Shown: positions 33,535 through 43,043, numbered from the stretch's first letter. The stretch is DNA of 64,000 nt from VXYK01 sp965221585 (GCA_965221585.1 OZ244898.1:992001-1056000); one strand, 5' to 3'. Numbers and translations are program-made. Notes: generated from the letters alone by a model not told the origin.

Positions 33535-34257
33535 GTGGTTGTGATCCATGCGCCTGCAAAGCTGACAGTGTCGCTGCGCATCACCGGGGTGCGTGAGGAC
33601 GGGTACCACCTGATCGACGCCGAGATGGTGAGCCTCGACCTGTATGACGTGGTCGAAGTCTCCGACGGCGACTCCCTCGAGGTCGTCGGGCCCGGCAGCG
33701 CTCGAGGTGTGGGTCCCGAAGACGACAACCTGGTCCGACGCGCCCTTGACTTGTGCGGCCGCACCGCACGGGTTCGACTTCACAAGAACATTCCCCCGGG
33801 AGCGGGACTCGGCGGCGGTTCTGCTGATGCCGCAGCGGTCCTGCGTTGGGCCTGCCATACCGATCTGAAGTCAGCTGCTGACATTGGTGCAGATGTCGCC
33901 TTCTGCCTGCGTGGGGGCCGGGCCCGAGTGACCGGCATCGGCGAAATAGTCGAACCTCTGCCCTTCGTTGAGCGCGCGGTCACTCTGCTGATCCCACCGG
34001 TGCACTGTTCAACCGCAGAGGTCTACGCAGCTTGGGATCGACTCGGCGGGCCGACCGGCGACAACGGCAACGATCTCGAACCGGCCGCGCTGGCCGTCGC
34101 TCCCGAATTGCGGCGTTGGCGCGACCGACTCGGCGACGCCTCAGGCCAGCGCCCACAGCTCGCCGGAAGTGGCAGTACCTGGTGGGTCGACGGCGAGCAC
34201 CCCGGCGCCGGCCACCTGATCGCCCACACCGTCCCCGCGATTAGCAGCACTCCCTAG
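33535..34257 (+). CDS. ispE: 4-diphosphocytidyl-2-C-methyl-D-erythritol kinase (IspE)
   Basis: A GHMP kinase in the MEP isoprenoid pathway. The N-terminus APAKLTVSLRITGVREDGYHLI is the CDP-ME binding part, and the ATP loop is IPPGAGLGGGSADAAAVLRW. GADVAFCLRGGRARVTGIGE follows. At 240 residues it is shorter than the usual 280-310, mostly through a shortened central and C-terminal region. Key motifs are kept, so I treat it as functional. A GTG start at 33535 is used, and a second GTG lies two codons on. Confidence 0.9.
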   Translation: MVVIHAPAKLTVSLRITGVREDGYHLIDAEMVSLDLYDVVEVSDGDSLEVVGPGSARGVGPEDDNLVRRALDLCGRTARVRLHKNIPPGAGLGGGSADAAAVLRWACHTDLKSAADIGADVAFCLRGGRARVTGIGEIVEPLPFVERAVTLLIPPVHCSTAEVYAAWDRLGGPTGDNGNDLEPAALAVAPELRRWRDRLGDASGQRPQLAGSGSTWWVDGEHPGAGHLIAHTVPAISSTP

Positions 34258-34264
34258 AGGTTCA

Positions 34265-34281
34265 GGTCCTCTCCAAGGACC
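34265..34281. terminator. Weak hairpin between convergent ispE and bS22 genes
   Basis: GGTCCT and AGGACC form a 6-bp stem with loop CTCCA. There is no T-run, so a bidirectional terminator role is only possible. Confidence 0.3.
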
Positions 34282-34306
34282 GAGCGGGTTGCCTGACAGT
34301 CCCGCG

Positions 34307-34399
34307 TTACTTGCGGCGTTGGTGGCGCGTTCGTCTCATCATCTTCTTGTGCTTCTTCTTCCGCATTCTCTTGCGACGCTTCTTGATGAGTGAACCCAC
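34307..34399 (-). CDS. Ribosomal protein bS22-type (AURKAIP1/COX24 domain), 30 residues
   Basis: A minute basic protein reading (V/M)GSLIKKRRKRMRKKKH then KKMMRRTRHQRRK. This closely follows the 33-residue small-subunit protein bS22 of mycobacteria (MGSV-KKRRKRM form). The GTG at 34399 gives the family start; an ATG at 34420 would add seven residues and has GAGG about 12 bases upstream. It lies between ispE and tRNA-Gln on the opposite strand and is easily missed. Confidence 0.78.
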   Translation of the reverse strand: MGSLIKKRRKRMRKKKHKKMMRRTRHQRRK

Positions 34400-34497
34400 G
34401 ACCGCCGACGCTACCGGCATGGAGCGAAAAACCTCATGAATATTCTGTGGTGGGGAGGATCGCGCGGACGGTACGGTTAGGCCGTCGCCCAGTGCGA

Positions 34498-34573
34498 TGG
34501 CCCGTAGTTCAACTGGCAGAACGTCGGACTTTGGCTCCGGATGTTGCAGGTTCGAGTCCTGCCGGGCCAGCCA
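34498..34573 (+). tRNA. tRNA-Gln (anticodon TTG)
   Basis: A 76-base cloverleaf including encoded CCA. Acceptor TGGCCCG pairs with CGGGCCA. The D-arm contains AGTTCAACTGGCAGAAC, the anticodon loop CTTTGGC sits on a CGGA/TCCG stem, and the T-arm is GCAGGTTCGAGTCCTGC. The discriminator is G. It reads CAA and, by wobble, CAG. Confidence 0.96.
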
Positions 34574-34620
34574 GTATCCCGGCTATGGCCAACGGGTACC
34601 TCTACACTGCCGATAACGGA

Positions 34621-34640
34621 CGCTGAATCACGCTGAATCA
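34621..34640. repeat. 10-bp tandem duplication upstream of prs
   Basis: CGCTGAATCA twice in direct contact, 13 bases before the prs ATG. Confidence 0.7.
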
Positions 34641-34653
34641 CGACTGGAACCGC

Positions 34654-35634
34654 ATGCAACTGGTCAATAAGAAGAAGTTACATGTCGTGGCCGGCAGGGC
34701 GACACAGTCGCTCGCCACCGACATCTGCAAGGAATTGGGAGTCCCGCTGGGCACTCCCAATATCTCCGAATTTGCCAACGGCGAGATCCATGTGAAGTAC
34801 TTCGAGTCGATCCGCGGGGCCGATGTGTTCATTGTGCAGACCCACACCCCGTGGGAAGGGTGTTCGATCAACGACGCGATCACAGAACAGCTCATCATGG
34901 TCGATGCAGCAAAGCGGGCATCGGCAAAACGGATAACCGCGGTGATTCCGTTCTACGGGTACAGCCGCCAGGACCGGAAGGCCTCGGGTCGCGAGCCGAT
35001 CACCGCCCGCCTGCTGTCCGACCTCTTCAGCGCGGCGGGCGCTGACCGACTCGTTTCAGTCGACCTGCATTCCGGCCAGATCCAGGGATTCTTCGACGGT
35101 CCCGTCGATCACCTGACTGCCATGCCGGTGCTCGTCGACTACCTCTCAGACATCGACGGCGATGTTGTTGTGGTGTCTCCCGACGCGGGCCGGATGAAAG
35201 TCGCGGAGCGTTACACGAACCTGCTCGGAGCTGATCTCGCCTACGTGCACAAGCGTCGCTCGACCGTCGAGGCCAACACCGTGGAGGCCAAGGAGATCAT
35301 CGGCGAGGTTGAGGGCCGCGTCTGCGTGCTGATCGACGACATGATCGACACCGGCGGCACGATCTGCGCCGCCGCCGACCTGCTGGTGGCGAACGGGGCC
35401 AACAAGGTCATCGCTGCGGCAACCCACGGGGTCTTCTCAGAACCGGCGATCGACCGTCTCAAGAACGCCGCGATCGAGACGGTGCTGATCACCGACACGC
35501 TGCCGCTGCCGTCAGAAAAACAGATCGACAAGATAGAGGTCCTCTCGGTCGCGCCGGTCATCGCCCGAGCCATTGCCGCGGTGTTCGCCGACACGTCGGT
35601 CAGCGAGATCTTCGCCGGAAACCACCTGGCCTGA
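34654..35634 (+). CDS. prs: Ribose-phosphate pyrophosphokinase (PRPP synthase)
   Basis: Makes PRPP from ribose 5-phosphate and ATP for nucleotide, His and Trp synthesis. The 326-residue protein has NGEIHVKYFESIRGADVFIV, the flexible-loop region GYSRQDRKASGREPITARL and VDLHSGQIQGFFDGPVDHL. The PRPP loop is CVLIDDMIDTGGTI. It follows tRNA-Gln and precedes rplY and pth, a conserved actinobacterial set. No glmU is found upstream, unlike in mycobacteria. Confidence 0.96.
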   Translation: MQLVNKKKLHVVAGRATQSLATDICKELGVPLGTPNISEFANGEIHVKYFESIRGADVFIVQTHTPWEGCSINDAITEQLIMVDAAKRASAKRITAVIPFYGYSRQDRKASGREPITARLLSDLFSAAGADRLVSVDLHSGQIQGFFDGPVDHLTAMPVLVDYLSDIDGDVVVVSPDAGRMKVAERYTNLLGADLAYVHKRRSTVEANTVEAKEIIGEVEGRVCVLIDDMIDTGGTICAAADLLVANGANKVIAAATHGVFSEPAIDRLKNAAIETVLITDTLPLPSEKQIDKIEVLSVAPVIARAIAAVFADTSVSEIFAGNHLA

Positions 35635-35808
35635 TCGCCACGGGGACGACGGTCACGCACCCTCGGCCGTGCCGACCGGGCATTTGTGACGATTATGGCC
35701 ACAGAGGCTTGGGGATCAACGTGCATCCCGATAGCCTGACTCGCCGGTTCATACAGAAACCGCCGTCACTGATTCCTATCGATCTGCCAGTTCAGGAACC
35801 AAATTCTC

Positions 35809-36480
35809 ATGTCTGACCAGTTGCTGTTGAACGCCACGCTCGGCCGTACCGAAGGCACCCGCGCGTCGCGTCGCCTCCGCCGCGAAGGTCGTATTCCGGC
35901 TGTCGTCTACGGGCTCGACAACGACCCCGTCTCGGTCAGCGTCGCCTGGCCCGACCTGCGTCTGGCGCTCAACACGGATGCGGGGATCAACGCGCTGATC
36001 ACGCTCGACATCGAAGGCGAGCAACAACTCTCGATCGTCAAGGACCTTCAACGTCACCCGGTGCGGCGTGACGTGATCCACGTCGACTTCCTGCGGGTCA
36101 CCACCGACCAGGAGATCGAAGTTGATGTGCCGCTGGTGCTCATCGGCGAGGCGCTTGAAGTCACCCGGGCAAACGGCATGGTGGACCAGACCCTCTACAC
36201 GCTGACAGTCTCGGCCAAACCAGCCGACGTGCCCGACGAGATCGAAGTCGACATCAGCGAACTCACACTCGGTGACTCCATCAAGGTCGGTGAAGTGACG
36301 CTGCCGCCGGGTGTCGTCACCTCGACCGATCCCGACGACTCGGTTGCAACCTCGCTCGTCACCCGCTCGACACGCGAGGCAATGGCGGCAGCGGAAGCCG
36401 CGGAGGCGGCAAGCGCCGAGGCCGAACTCGAAGAGGGAGACGAGGAGTCTCCTGTCGACGACGGCGACGCCGAGGACTGA
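35809..36480 (+). CDS. rplY: 50S ribosomal protein L25 (long, Ctc-type)
   Basis: A 5S rRNA-binding protein of 223 residues. The N-terminal L25 domain has RTEGTRASRRLRREGRIPAVVYG and LQRHPVRRDVIHVDFLRV. The C-terminal beta domain is that of CTC/TL5 proteins. It ends in an Ala/Glu-rich acidic tail of about 35 residues. It is followed at 18 bases by pth, the usual pairing. Confidence 0.95.
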   Translation: MSDQLLLNATLGRTEGTRASRRLRREGRIPAVVYGLDNDPVSVSVAWPDLRLALNTDAGINALITLDIEGEQQLSIVKDLQRHPVRRDVIHVDFLRVTTDQEIEVDVPLVLIGEALEVTRANGMVDQTLYTLTVSAKPADVPDEIEVDISELTLGDSIKVGEVTLPPGVVTSTDPDDSVATSLVTRSTREAMAAAEAAEAASAEAELEEGDEESPVDDGDAED

Positions 36481-36498
36481 TAGCGCGGCGGTCGGGCG

Positions 36499-37125
36499 AT
36501 GGTTCGCCTCGGTTCCTCCAAGGGGCTGAAGCAGCGCAGGGGCACTCCGGCAGACCTACTCGTCGTGGGACTCGGCAACCCGACGATCGAGTACGCGCAG
36601 ACGCGGCACAACGCCGGCGTTTGGGTTGTCAACGAACTCGTGGCGCGCCACGGCGGTCGCCTCGGCGCAGGCCGGCGCGACCGCGCCGAATCGACCGAGT
36701 TGCGTATCGGTGAGGCGCGAGTCGCGGTAGCGGTCCCGAAGACCTTCATGAACAACTCGGGTTCTGCCGTGGGCCCACTAGTGAGGCGGTACGGCATTGA
36801 CGACATCAGCAACCTGATAGTGGTTCACGACGAGATCGACCTTCCGGTGGGTCGGATGAAGGTCAAGAGAGGCGGTGGTCTGGCGGGTCACAACGGTCTG
36901 AAGTCGATCCGCTCGCATCTTCACACCGATCAGTTCACCCGCATCCGCATCGGCGTCGGCAAACCGGCACCGGGCACCATGAAACCCCGCGATTATGTGT
37001 TGAAACGCCCCGCGCGCGCAGAACGCCCGGAACTGGACAAGGTCATCGGTCGAGCCGCGGACGCCGTCGAGTTCCTCGCCGACAACGACCTCGAAGCGGC
37101 GATGAACCTGTTCAACCGGAGCTGA
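36499..37125 (+). CDS. pth: Peptidyl-tRNA hydrolase
   Basis: Releases tRNA from dropped-off peptidyl-tRNA. Of 208 residues, the first 22 are an extra basic lead. GLGNPTIEYAQTRHNAGVWVV (catalytic His), KTFMNNSGSAV, VVHDEIDLPVG (catalytic Asp) and GGGLAGHNGLKSI follow. ATG 36499 is the only good start, though a shorter product starting nearer LLVVGLGNP would suit the family length. It lies 11 bases before mfd. Confidence 0.95.
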   Translation: MVRLGSSKGLKQRRGTPADLLVVGLGNPTIEYAQTRHNAGVWVVNELVARHGGRLGAGRRDRAESTELRIGEARVAVAVPKTFMNNSGSAVGPLVRRYGIDDISNLIVVHDEIDLPVGRMKVKRGGGLAGHNGLKSIRSHLHTDQFTRIRIGVGKPAPGTMKPRDYVLKRPARAERPELDKVIGRAADAVEFLADNDLEAAMNLFNRS

Positions 37126-37136
37126 AGACCCCGCCC

Positions 37137-40100
37137 ATGCAGGACACGGTTACAGACCTTCGCTCACTGAGGTCGCTGCTGGCTTCCGAACCCCGCGTCG
37201 ACGCCGTGATCACCGGATCCGACGGGGTGCTCGTGGTCAATCAGGCAGCGAGGGCTCTCACGATTGCCGGTCTAACCGAAGCATCTTCGCGGCGACCGAT
37301 CCTGGTCGCCACAGCCACTCACAACGAAGCCGTCAGCTTGACCAATGACATCGCGGCAGTACTCGGCGAGGACGAAGTGTCGCTGTTCTCTGCCTGGGGA
37401 ACGTTGCCCTTCGAGCGGGTGAGTCCAGCCATCGAGACGATGGGTCAACGAGTTCGGCTTCTTTCCAGACTCGGTAATCCAGCAACCGCGCCTGCGGTGA
37501 TTGTCGCTTCAGCGCGTGCGCTGGTACAGCGGCTCGACCCGCATGCCGCGACCGATCCGATCATCTGCGGCGTCTCCGACACGGTCGATCCGCTGGAACT
37601 GGCGCAGAAGCTGGTCGATTTCGGATATCGCCGCGAGCCCCAGGTCGAACATCGCGGCGAGTTCGCGGTAAGAGGCTCGATTGTCGATGTCTTCGGCAGC
37701 ACCGCGGACCGGCCGGTGAGGATCGACCTCTGGGGCGATGAAGTCGAGCGCCTGGCCGAGTTCTCCGTTGCTGATCAACGCGCGACATCGGCTGTCGCCG
37801 AAGTCGAGATTTACCCGTGCCGAGAGTTCCGACCGGATGAGGAGGCGAAACAACGGGCTCAAAGACTGCTTGTGGATGAACCCTGGGGGCGTGAGCAGTG
37901 GGACCGGGTCGTCAATGGAGAGCTGTTCGACGGGATGGAGTCATGGTTGCCCTGGCTGGTCGACGACGAGGTCGTGCTGCCGGACCTCCTCGGAGCCGAT
38001 TCATGGGTGATTCTGGTCGAACCGCGGCGTATCCGCGACCGGGCCGCCAACATTGAGGCAGAAGAAGCGGACCTGGCAGTGTCCTTGGCCAAGACCTGGG
38101 ATGTCGACGCCGACGACCTGCACAGGATGCATCTCCAGTTCGACCGACTGTTGGCTCGCACCAACGTCAGGGTGCTGACGATCCTGCCGGTGGCGGACCG
38201 CCCCGGCATCCCGACCGTTTCAGCATCGGCCTGGGCGCCCGTTGTCGGCGATATAGAACCTGCGGTCTTGCGGGTCCACCATCTGCTCAGCGAAGGGTTC
38301 TGTGTTGTGGTAGCGGCAGACGGCCATGCCAGTGCCGAACGCTTGGCCGTGTTGTTGTCGGACCATGGCATCGAGGTCGCCCCCGCGGATGTCCACACCG
38401 ACCTTTCATCGTCAGGCGTGCACCTGGTGGTCGTGCCGCTCGATCGGGGCGCCGTCCTCCACGAGATCAAGCTGGCAGTCCTGTCCGAGTCCGACCTGAC
38501 GGGTCGTCGCCGGACCCACCGCCGGGCACGAACGCGCAGGCGCGATGCCCAGAAGTTCTTCGACGACCTTCGCGAGGGCTCCTACGTCGTGCATGCCCAT
38601 CACGGGGTCGCCCGCTTCGGAGGGATGGTGACACGCTCGATCAACGGCAGTGAACGCGACTATCTGCAGCTCGAGTACCGCGGCACGGACCGGCTGTACG
38701 TGCCGTCGGACCAGATTGACCTCATCCGCATCTACAGCGGCGGGGAGACCCCGAAGCTCTCGAGGATGGGAGGCGCGGACTGGCGCGCCAGCAAAGCCAA
38801 GGTCCGTTCCGCGGTCTCCGAGATAGCCCAGGAACTGGTCGTGCTCTACCAGACTCGGATGACCACGCCAGGACATGCCTTCGGTCCGGACACGCCTTGG
38901 CAGAGCGAACTGGAAGGCACCTTCAGGTACCAGGAGACACCGGACCAGCTTCAGGCCATCATCGATGTCAAGGCGGACATGGAGCGCCCGACACCGATGG
39001 ATCGACTGGTGATCGGCGATGTCGGTTTCGGCAAGACCGAAGTTGCGCTGCGTGCTGCTTTCAAAGCGGTGCTCGACGGTTACCAGGCAGCGGTTCTGGT
39101 GCCCACCACGCTGCTGGCTCAGCAGCACCACGCCACCTTCCGGGAGAGACTCGCCCCGTATCCCATGCGCGTCGAGGTGCTCAGCCGCTTCCTAAGCAAT
39201 GCCCAAGCCTCCAAGGTCGTCGGCGGGATCCGGAACGGAGACGTGGATCTGGTGATCGGCACACACCGCCTCCTCTCCGCTGACGTCGAGTTCAAGAACC
39301 TGGGCCTGTTGGTGATCGACGAGGAACAACGCTTCGGTGTGCAGCACAAGGAGAGGATCAAGTCGCTGCGTGCCGATGTCGACGTGCTGACGCTCACGGC
39401 GACGCCCATCCCGCGGACGATGGAGATGGGGCTCGCCGGTATCCGCGACATGTCCGTGCTCAACACCGCGCCGGCAGACCGGCAACCGATCCTCACCTAT
39501 GTAGGCGAATACTCCGAGCGAGCCGTGGCTGAGGCGATACGGCGAGAGCTGTTGCGCGAGGGGCAGTTGTTCTTCGTGCACAACAGAGTGCGCGACATCG
39601 ATCATGTGGCGCAGTCACTGCGCCGACTCGTCCCCGAGGCGCGGGTTGCGGTGGCGCACGGGCAGATGGACGAGGGAACGCTCGAACGGGTCGTCATCGA
39701 CTTCTGGGAAGGCGAATACGACATCCTGGTCTGCACCACGATCATCGAGTCGGGGATCGACATGCCGACGGTCAACACGCTGGTGGTCGATCAGGCCGAA
39801 CGACTCGGACTGGGACAACTCCATCAACTCCGTGGCCGGGTCGGCCGAGCGGGCCAAAGAGCCTACGCGTACCTGTTGCATCCGTCCGACGTGGTCCTGA
39901 GCGAAGAGGCGCACGAGAGGCTCCGCACGATCGGGGAGGCAACCGAGCTGGGCTCCGGATTCCGGATAGCCATGCGAGACCTTGAACTGCGCGGTGCGGG
40001 AAACCTGCTGGGGACCGGTCAGTCCGGACATATCGCCGCTGTCGGCTACGACCTCTACTGCCAGATGGTCACCGAAGCCGTGGCTGAACTGCGCGGCGAG

Positions 40101-40610
40101 GAAATAGCCGAGCCGCCGAAGATCACCATCGACGTTCCCGGCGATGCGCATCTGCCCGATGACTACGTGACCAACCAGACGAGCCGACTCGAGGCGTACC
40201 GGCGACTGGCGTCGGTGGAGAGCCAGGAGATGCTCGACGACGTGCGCGCCGAGTGGCTCGATCGTTTCGGGCCGATTCCAGCACCCGCTGAGGCCCTGCT
40301 GCGAGTAGGCCAGTTGCGTGTCGAGTGTGTCCGCAGCGGCGTGCGGGAGATCATCGTCACCAAGGGCCCGGGGTTCGGCGGTCCCGACTACGTGGCCCGC
40401 CTGTCACCCGTTGAGTTGCCGGACAGCAAGCAGGTGCGTCTGCACAGGCTCTACTCGTCGAAGGGCACCGGCAACGCAGCCGTCTACAAGGCCTCCTCAG
40501 CCGAGATCCGGCTTCCGCTGCAGGTCAAGCGGGGTCCGGTGGTCGAGCAGATCGCCGCGATCATGGCAGACTTGCTCGTCGACGCAAGACCAGCGGTCTC
40601 AACCGGGTAG
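37137..40610 (+). CDS. mfd: Transcription-repair coupling factor Mfd
   Basis: A 1157-residue translocase that removes stalled RNA polymerase and recruits UvrA. The N-terminal UvrB-like part includes QVEHRGEFAVRGSIVDVFGS. The polymerase-interacting module is around VVHAHHGVARFGGM. The RecG-like motor has Walker A IGDVGFGKTEVALRA, LVIDEEQRFGVQHKERIK and TATPIPRTMEMGL. IESGIDMPTVNT, the QLRGRVGRAG motif and a C-terminal TRCF domain follow. The length is typical. Confidence 0.96.
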   Translation: MQDTVTDLRSLRSLLASEPRVDAVITGSDGVLVVNQAARALTIAGLTEASSRRPILVATATHNEAVSLTNDIAAVLGEDEVSLFSAWGTLPFERVSPAIETMGQRVRLLSRLGNPATAPAVIVASARALVQRLDPHAATDPIICGVSDTVDPLELAQKLVDFGYRREPQVEHRGEFAVRGSIVDVFGSTADRPVRIDLWGDEVERLAEFSVADQRATSAVAEVEIYPCREFRPDEEAKQRAQRLLVDEPWGREQWDRVVNGELFDGMESWLPWLVDDEVVLPDLLGADSWVILVEPRRIRDRAANIEAEEADLAVSLAKTWDVDADDLHRMHLQFDRLLARTNVRVLTILPVADRPGIPTVSASAWAPVVGDIEPAVLRVHHLLSEGFCVVVAADGHASAERLAVLLSDHGIEVAPADVHTDLSSSGVHLVVVPLDRGAVLHEIKLAVLSESDLTGRRRTHRRARTRRRDAQKFFDDLREGSYVVHAHHGVARFGGMVTRSINGSERDYLQLEYRGTDRLYVPSDQIDLIRIYSGGETPKLSRMGGADWRASKAKVRSAVSEIAQELVVLYQTRMTTPGHAFGPDTPWQSELEGTFRYQETPDQLQAIIDVKADMERPTPMDRLVIGDVGFGKTEVALRAAFKAVLDGYQAAVLVPTTLLAQQHHATFRERLAPYPMRVEVLSRFLSNAQASKVVGGIRNGDVDLVIGTHRLLSADVEFKNLGLLVIDEEQRFGVQHKERIKSLRADVDVLTLTATPIPRTMEMGLAGIRDMSVLNTAPADRQPILTYVGEYSERAVAEAIRRELLREGQLFFVHNRVRDIDHVAQSLRRLVPEARVAVAHGQMDEGTLERVVIDFWEGEYDILVCTTIIESGIDMPTVNTLVVDQAERLGLGQLHQLRGRVGRAGQRAYAYLLHPSDVVLSEEAHERLRTIGEATELGSGFRIAMRDLELRGAGNLLGTGQSGHIAAVGYDLYCQMVTEAVAELRGEEIAEPPKITIDVPGDAHLPDDYVTNQTSRLEAYRRLASVESQEMLDDVRAEWLDRFGPIPAPAEALLRVGQLRVECVRSGVREIIVTKGPGFGGPDYVARLSPVELPDSKQVRLHRLYSSKGTGNAAVYKASSAEIRLPLQVKRGPVVEQIAAIMADLLVDARPAVSTG

Positions 40611-40622
40611 CCTGCACGACTT

Positions 40623-41588
40623 GTGGACATGAACCGCCGCCGCCCGCGCCCACCTCTGATTCTGGTCCTTCTGGTCCTTGTGACAGCACTGGGGTTGACC
40701 GCCGCCGCCTGTGGCTCAGCCGACGACTCAACTGTCGCCTCGGTCGGCTCCGCGGCGCTGAGCCAGGAAGAATTCGAAGTAATCCTTGAAGGCAGTGGTA
40801 CCGAAGACGCCTCCGTCGTGTCCCAAGAGGTAGCTGCAGGCCATATCACCGAGTGGATCTTCTTTGAGAGTTGGATCGACCTCGCCGCTGAGGGTGGCAC
40901 CGAGATCACCGGTCTGCACCTTGAGCTGGCCCGCCAAGAGCACGAAGCAGTCAGGGCACAGGATCCGACCGTGCCCGCAGTCGACACCCCCTACGGCCGG
41001 ATATTGCAGCGCTACCGGACGGTGCCCCACCTGATCGCGGACCACGTGATCGCCATCGGCGACGTGGTTGCGCTGTGTTCGAGCCACCTGCTGGTCGAGA
41101 CCGAGGCCGAAGCCACCGAAGCGATTGCCCGGCTCGACGCAGGGGAGGACTTCGCAGCTCTGGCTGCAGAGGTCTCGGTGGGTCCCAGCGGCCCGAGTGG
41201 GGGAGACCTCGGATGCGTCGCGCCCGCCACTTTCGTCTCGGACTTCGTTGAGGGCGCCGCCGCGGTCGGAGGCCCCGGCATTTCGGATCCGGTTCAGAGC
41301 CAGTTCGGCTGGCATGTCATCGAGGTACGGAGTTTCGGTCCGGTGGTGCGCGGCGAGCACCCGGAGTTGACTCCGGACCAGATCACGTCCTTCGTCCTCG
41401 ACGGTTACGGAGCGGAGCTTCAGGGGTTGCAGGCCAGGTTGTTCGACCGGGACATCAGCGTCGATCCCCGCTTCGGAGTCTTCGACCGCACCCGTGGACA
41501 GGTAACGACCGGTGTCGCAGAGACCGAGACCTCTGCAATCGACGCCGCAACCGTCGACTCTGCGCAGGTTGACAACCCGCAGAGCTGA
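40623..41588 (+). CDS. PpiC/SurA-type peptidyl-prolyl isomerase lipoprotein
   Basis: A 321-residue exported foldase-like protein. A basic start and hydrophobic core end in LTAAAC with Cys30 as the lipidation site. A helical N-terminal region follows. The parvulin domain lies at about residues 155-240: SHLLVETEAEATEAIARL, FAALAAEVSVGPSGPSGGDLG and FGWHVIEVR. The start is GTG 40623 or ATG 40629. The place between mfd and mazG is held by lpqU in mycobacteria downstream of mazG, but this protein is unrelated to it by motif. Confidence 0.85.
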   Translation: MDMNRRRPRPPLILVLLVLVTALGLTAAACGSADDSTVASVGSAALSQEEFEVILEGSGTEDASVVSQEVAAGHITEWIFFESWIDLAAEGGTEITGLHLELARQEHEAVRAQDPTVPAVDTPYGRILQRYRTVPHLIADHVIAIGDVVALCSSHLLVETEAEATEAIARLDAGEDFAALAAEVSVGPSGPSGGDLGCVAPATFVSDFVEGAAAVGGPGISDPVQSQFGWHVIEVRSFGPVVRGEHPELTPDQITSFVLDGYGAELQGLQARLFDRDISVDPRFGVFDRTRGQVTTGVAETETSAIDAATVDSAQVDNPQS

Positions 41589-41596
41589 GTCCGGCC

Positions 41597-42964
41597 ATGG
41601 GAACGATCACAGTCGTCGGTCTCGGCCCGGCAGACGAGACGCTCCTGACAGCCCAGACCAGTGCCACCATCGGCACCGCGTCCCGCTGCTTTCTGCGCAC
41701 CCGCAGACACCCGGCGGCGCGAGTGCTCCCCGACGCCGTCTGTTTCGACGACGAGTACGAGAAGGGGGACAGCTACGAGGCTGTCTATGAAGCGATCGTC
41801 GAGCGCCTGATCCTCGAGGCCGGCAAAGGTGACCTTCTCTACGCGGTGCCGGGATCCCCGCTGGTGCTCGAACGGACCGTGGAACTGCTGCGCGAAGCGG
41901 CCGCCGCGGGCCGCCTGCGTGTGGAGATCCTGCCGGCCATGTCGTTCCTCGATGTTGCCTGGTCCCGGCTGGGAGTTGATCCGGTATCGGTTGGAGCACG
42001 GTTGATCGACGGCCAGAACTTCGCACTGGCCGCAGCGGGACAGCCCGGACCGCTGCTGGTCGCCCACTGTCACGGCCGCGGCGTGCTGTCGGAGATCAAG
42101 CTCTCCGTTGAGGAGGGGCCGGACTCGGTTGTGGTGCTGCAGCGCCTGGGCCTTCCGGACGAAGCCGTCTACGAAGTCGCTTGGGATGATCTCGACAGGC
42201 GAGTTGAAGCCGATCACCTGACCTCGCTGTGGATTCCTGAGTTCGACAGACCGATAGCGGCTGAGTTCCTCCGGTTCGAAGAACTCGTACGTGAACTGCG
42301 TGAACGTTGTCCGTGGGATCGGGTGCAGACGCATGGATCGTTGCGCAAACACCTTCTCGAAGAGACCTACGAGGCCCTCGAGGCACTTGATGCCCGAGCA
42401 GCGCTCGATGACGGCGAAGTTGACGCGGAACTCGATGCACACCTGGTCGAGGAACTGGGAGACCTCCTCTACCAGATCTTCTTCCACGCCCGGCTCGGAG
42501 CGGAACGAGGGTCCTTCACCGTCGCCGATGTCGCCCGAAGCGTCCACGACAAGTTGGTGGCACGTCATCCCCATGTGTTCGGCGAGGGGGCGCTCGACGG
42601 GGTCCGCGGCCCCGCCGATGCCGATGACATGGCACAGCGATGGGAACAGATCAAGCGCGACGAGAAGGGCCGTGCCTCAGCGATGGACGGCGTACCGATG
42701 GCGCTCCCCGCGTTGATGTTGGCGGCCAAGGTTCAGGAACGCTCCGAAGGCGTCGGCCTGGCCGTGGAAGATGCGGTGGAGACCGCAATCGAGGGAATCC
42801 GCGAAGCGGTAGCAAACGCCGAAACCAGCGATCGCTCCGAAGGCGTGGGAGATCTGCTGTTCGACGCGGTCGCCCTCGCCCGCGGCCTCGACATCGACCC
42901 CGAAACGGCTTTGCGCAACGCCTCGGTCCGCTTCATGGAGACGGTCAGAGCCGCCGGCAGATAG
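41597..42964 (+). CDS. mazG: Nucleoside triphosphate pyrophosphohydrolase MazG with N-terminal methylase-like domain (YabN-type)
   Basis: A 455-residue fusion. Residues 1-210 look like a tetrapyrrole-methylase-fold domain (VVGLGPADETLLT and YAVPGSPLVLERTVELL). Residues 230-455 are a duplicated MazG region with CPWDRVQTHGSLRKHLLEET, VEELGDLLYQIFFHA and later EGVGDLLFDAVALARG. MazG hydrolyses non-canonical or surplus NTPs. The same fusion is known as YabN in Bacillus. It lies between the PpiC gene and enolase. Confidence 0.93.
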   Translation: MGTITVVGLGPADETLLTAQTSATIGTASRCFLRTRRHPAARVLPDAVCFDDEYEKGDSYEAVYEAIVERLILEAGKGDLLYAVPGSPLVLERTVELLREAAAAGRLRVEILPAMSFLDVAWSRLGVDPVSVGARLIDGQNFALAAAGQPGPLLVAHCHGRGVLSEIKLSVEEGPDSVVVLQRLGLPDEAVYEVAWDDLDRRVEADHLTSLWIPEFDRPIAAEFLRFEELVRELRERCPWDRVQTHGSLRKHLLEETYEALEALDARAALDDGEVDAELDAHLVEELGDLLYQIFFHARLGAERGSFTVADVARSVHDKLVARHPHVFGEGALDGVRGPADADDMAQRWEQIKRDEKGRASAMDGVPMALPALMLAAKVQERSEGVGLAVEDAVETAIEGIREAVANAETSDRSEGVGDLLFDAVALARGLDIDPETALRNASVRFMETVRAAGR

Positions 42965-42968
42965 TGGA

Positions 42969-42994
42969 CTGCTTCTAAACGCTGCTTCTATTCG
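42969..42994. repeat. 13-bp tandem duplication just after the mazG stop
   Basis: CTGCTTCTAAACG and CTGCTTCTATTCG (11 of 13 identical) begin five bases past the TAG. Confidence 0.7.
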
Positions 42995-43008
42995 GGGTGC
43001 ACATCTAG

Positions 43009-43043
43009 TAGTATTTTCCCTGCTCCGTGTACCAGCGGAGCAG
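43009..43043 (+). promoter_or_regulatory. Possible enolase promoter -10 and leader hairpin
   Basis: TAGTAT (43009-43014) could serve as a -10. Shortly after, CTGCTCCG (43020-43027) and CGGAGCAG (43036-43043) form a perfect 8-bp stem with an 8-base loop. It could be a leader structure of eno, or the mazG terminator without a U-run. Confidence 0.4.

Noticed and set aside
41420..42574. A 384-codon minus-strand open frame opposite mazG
   Set aside because: Codon mirror of a conserved gene, no domain or Shine-Dalgarno.
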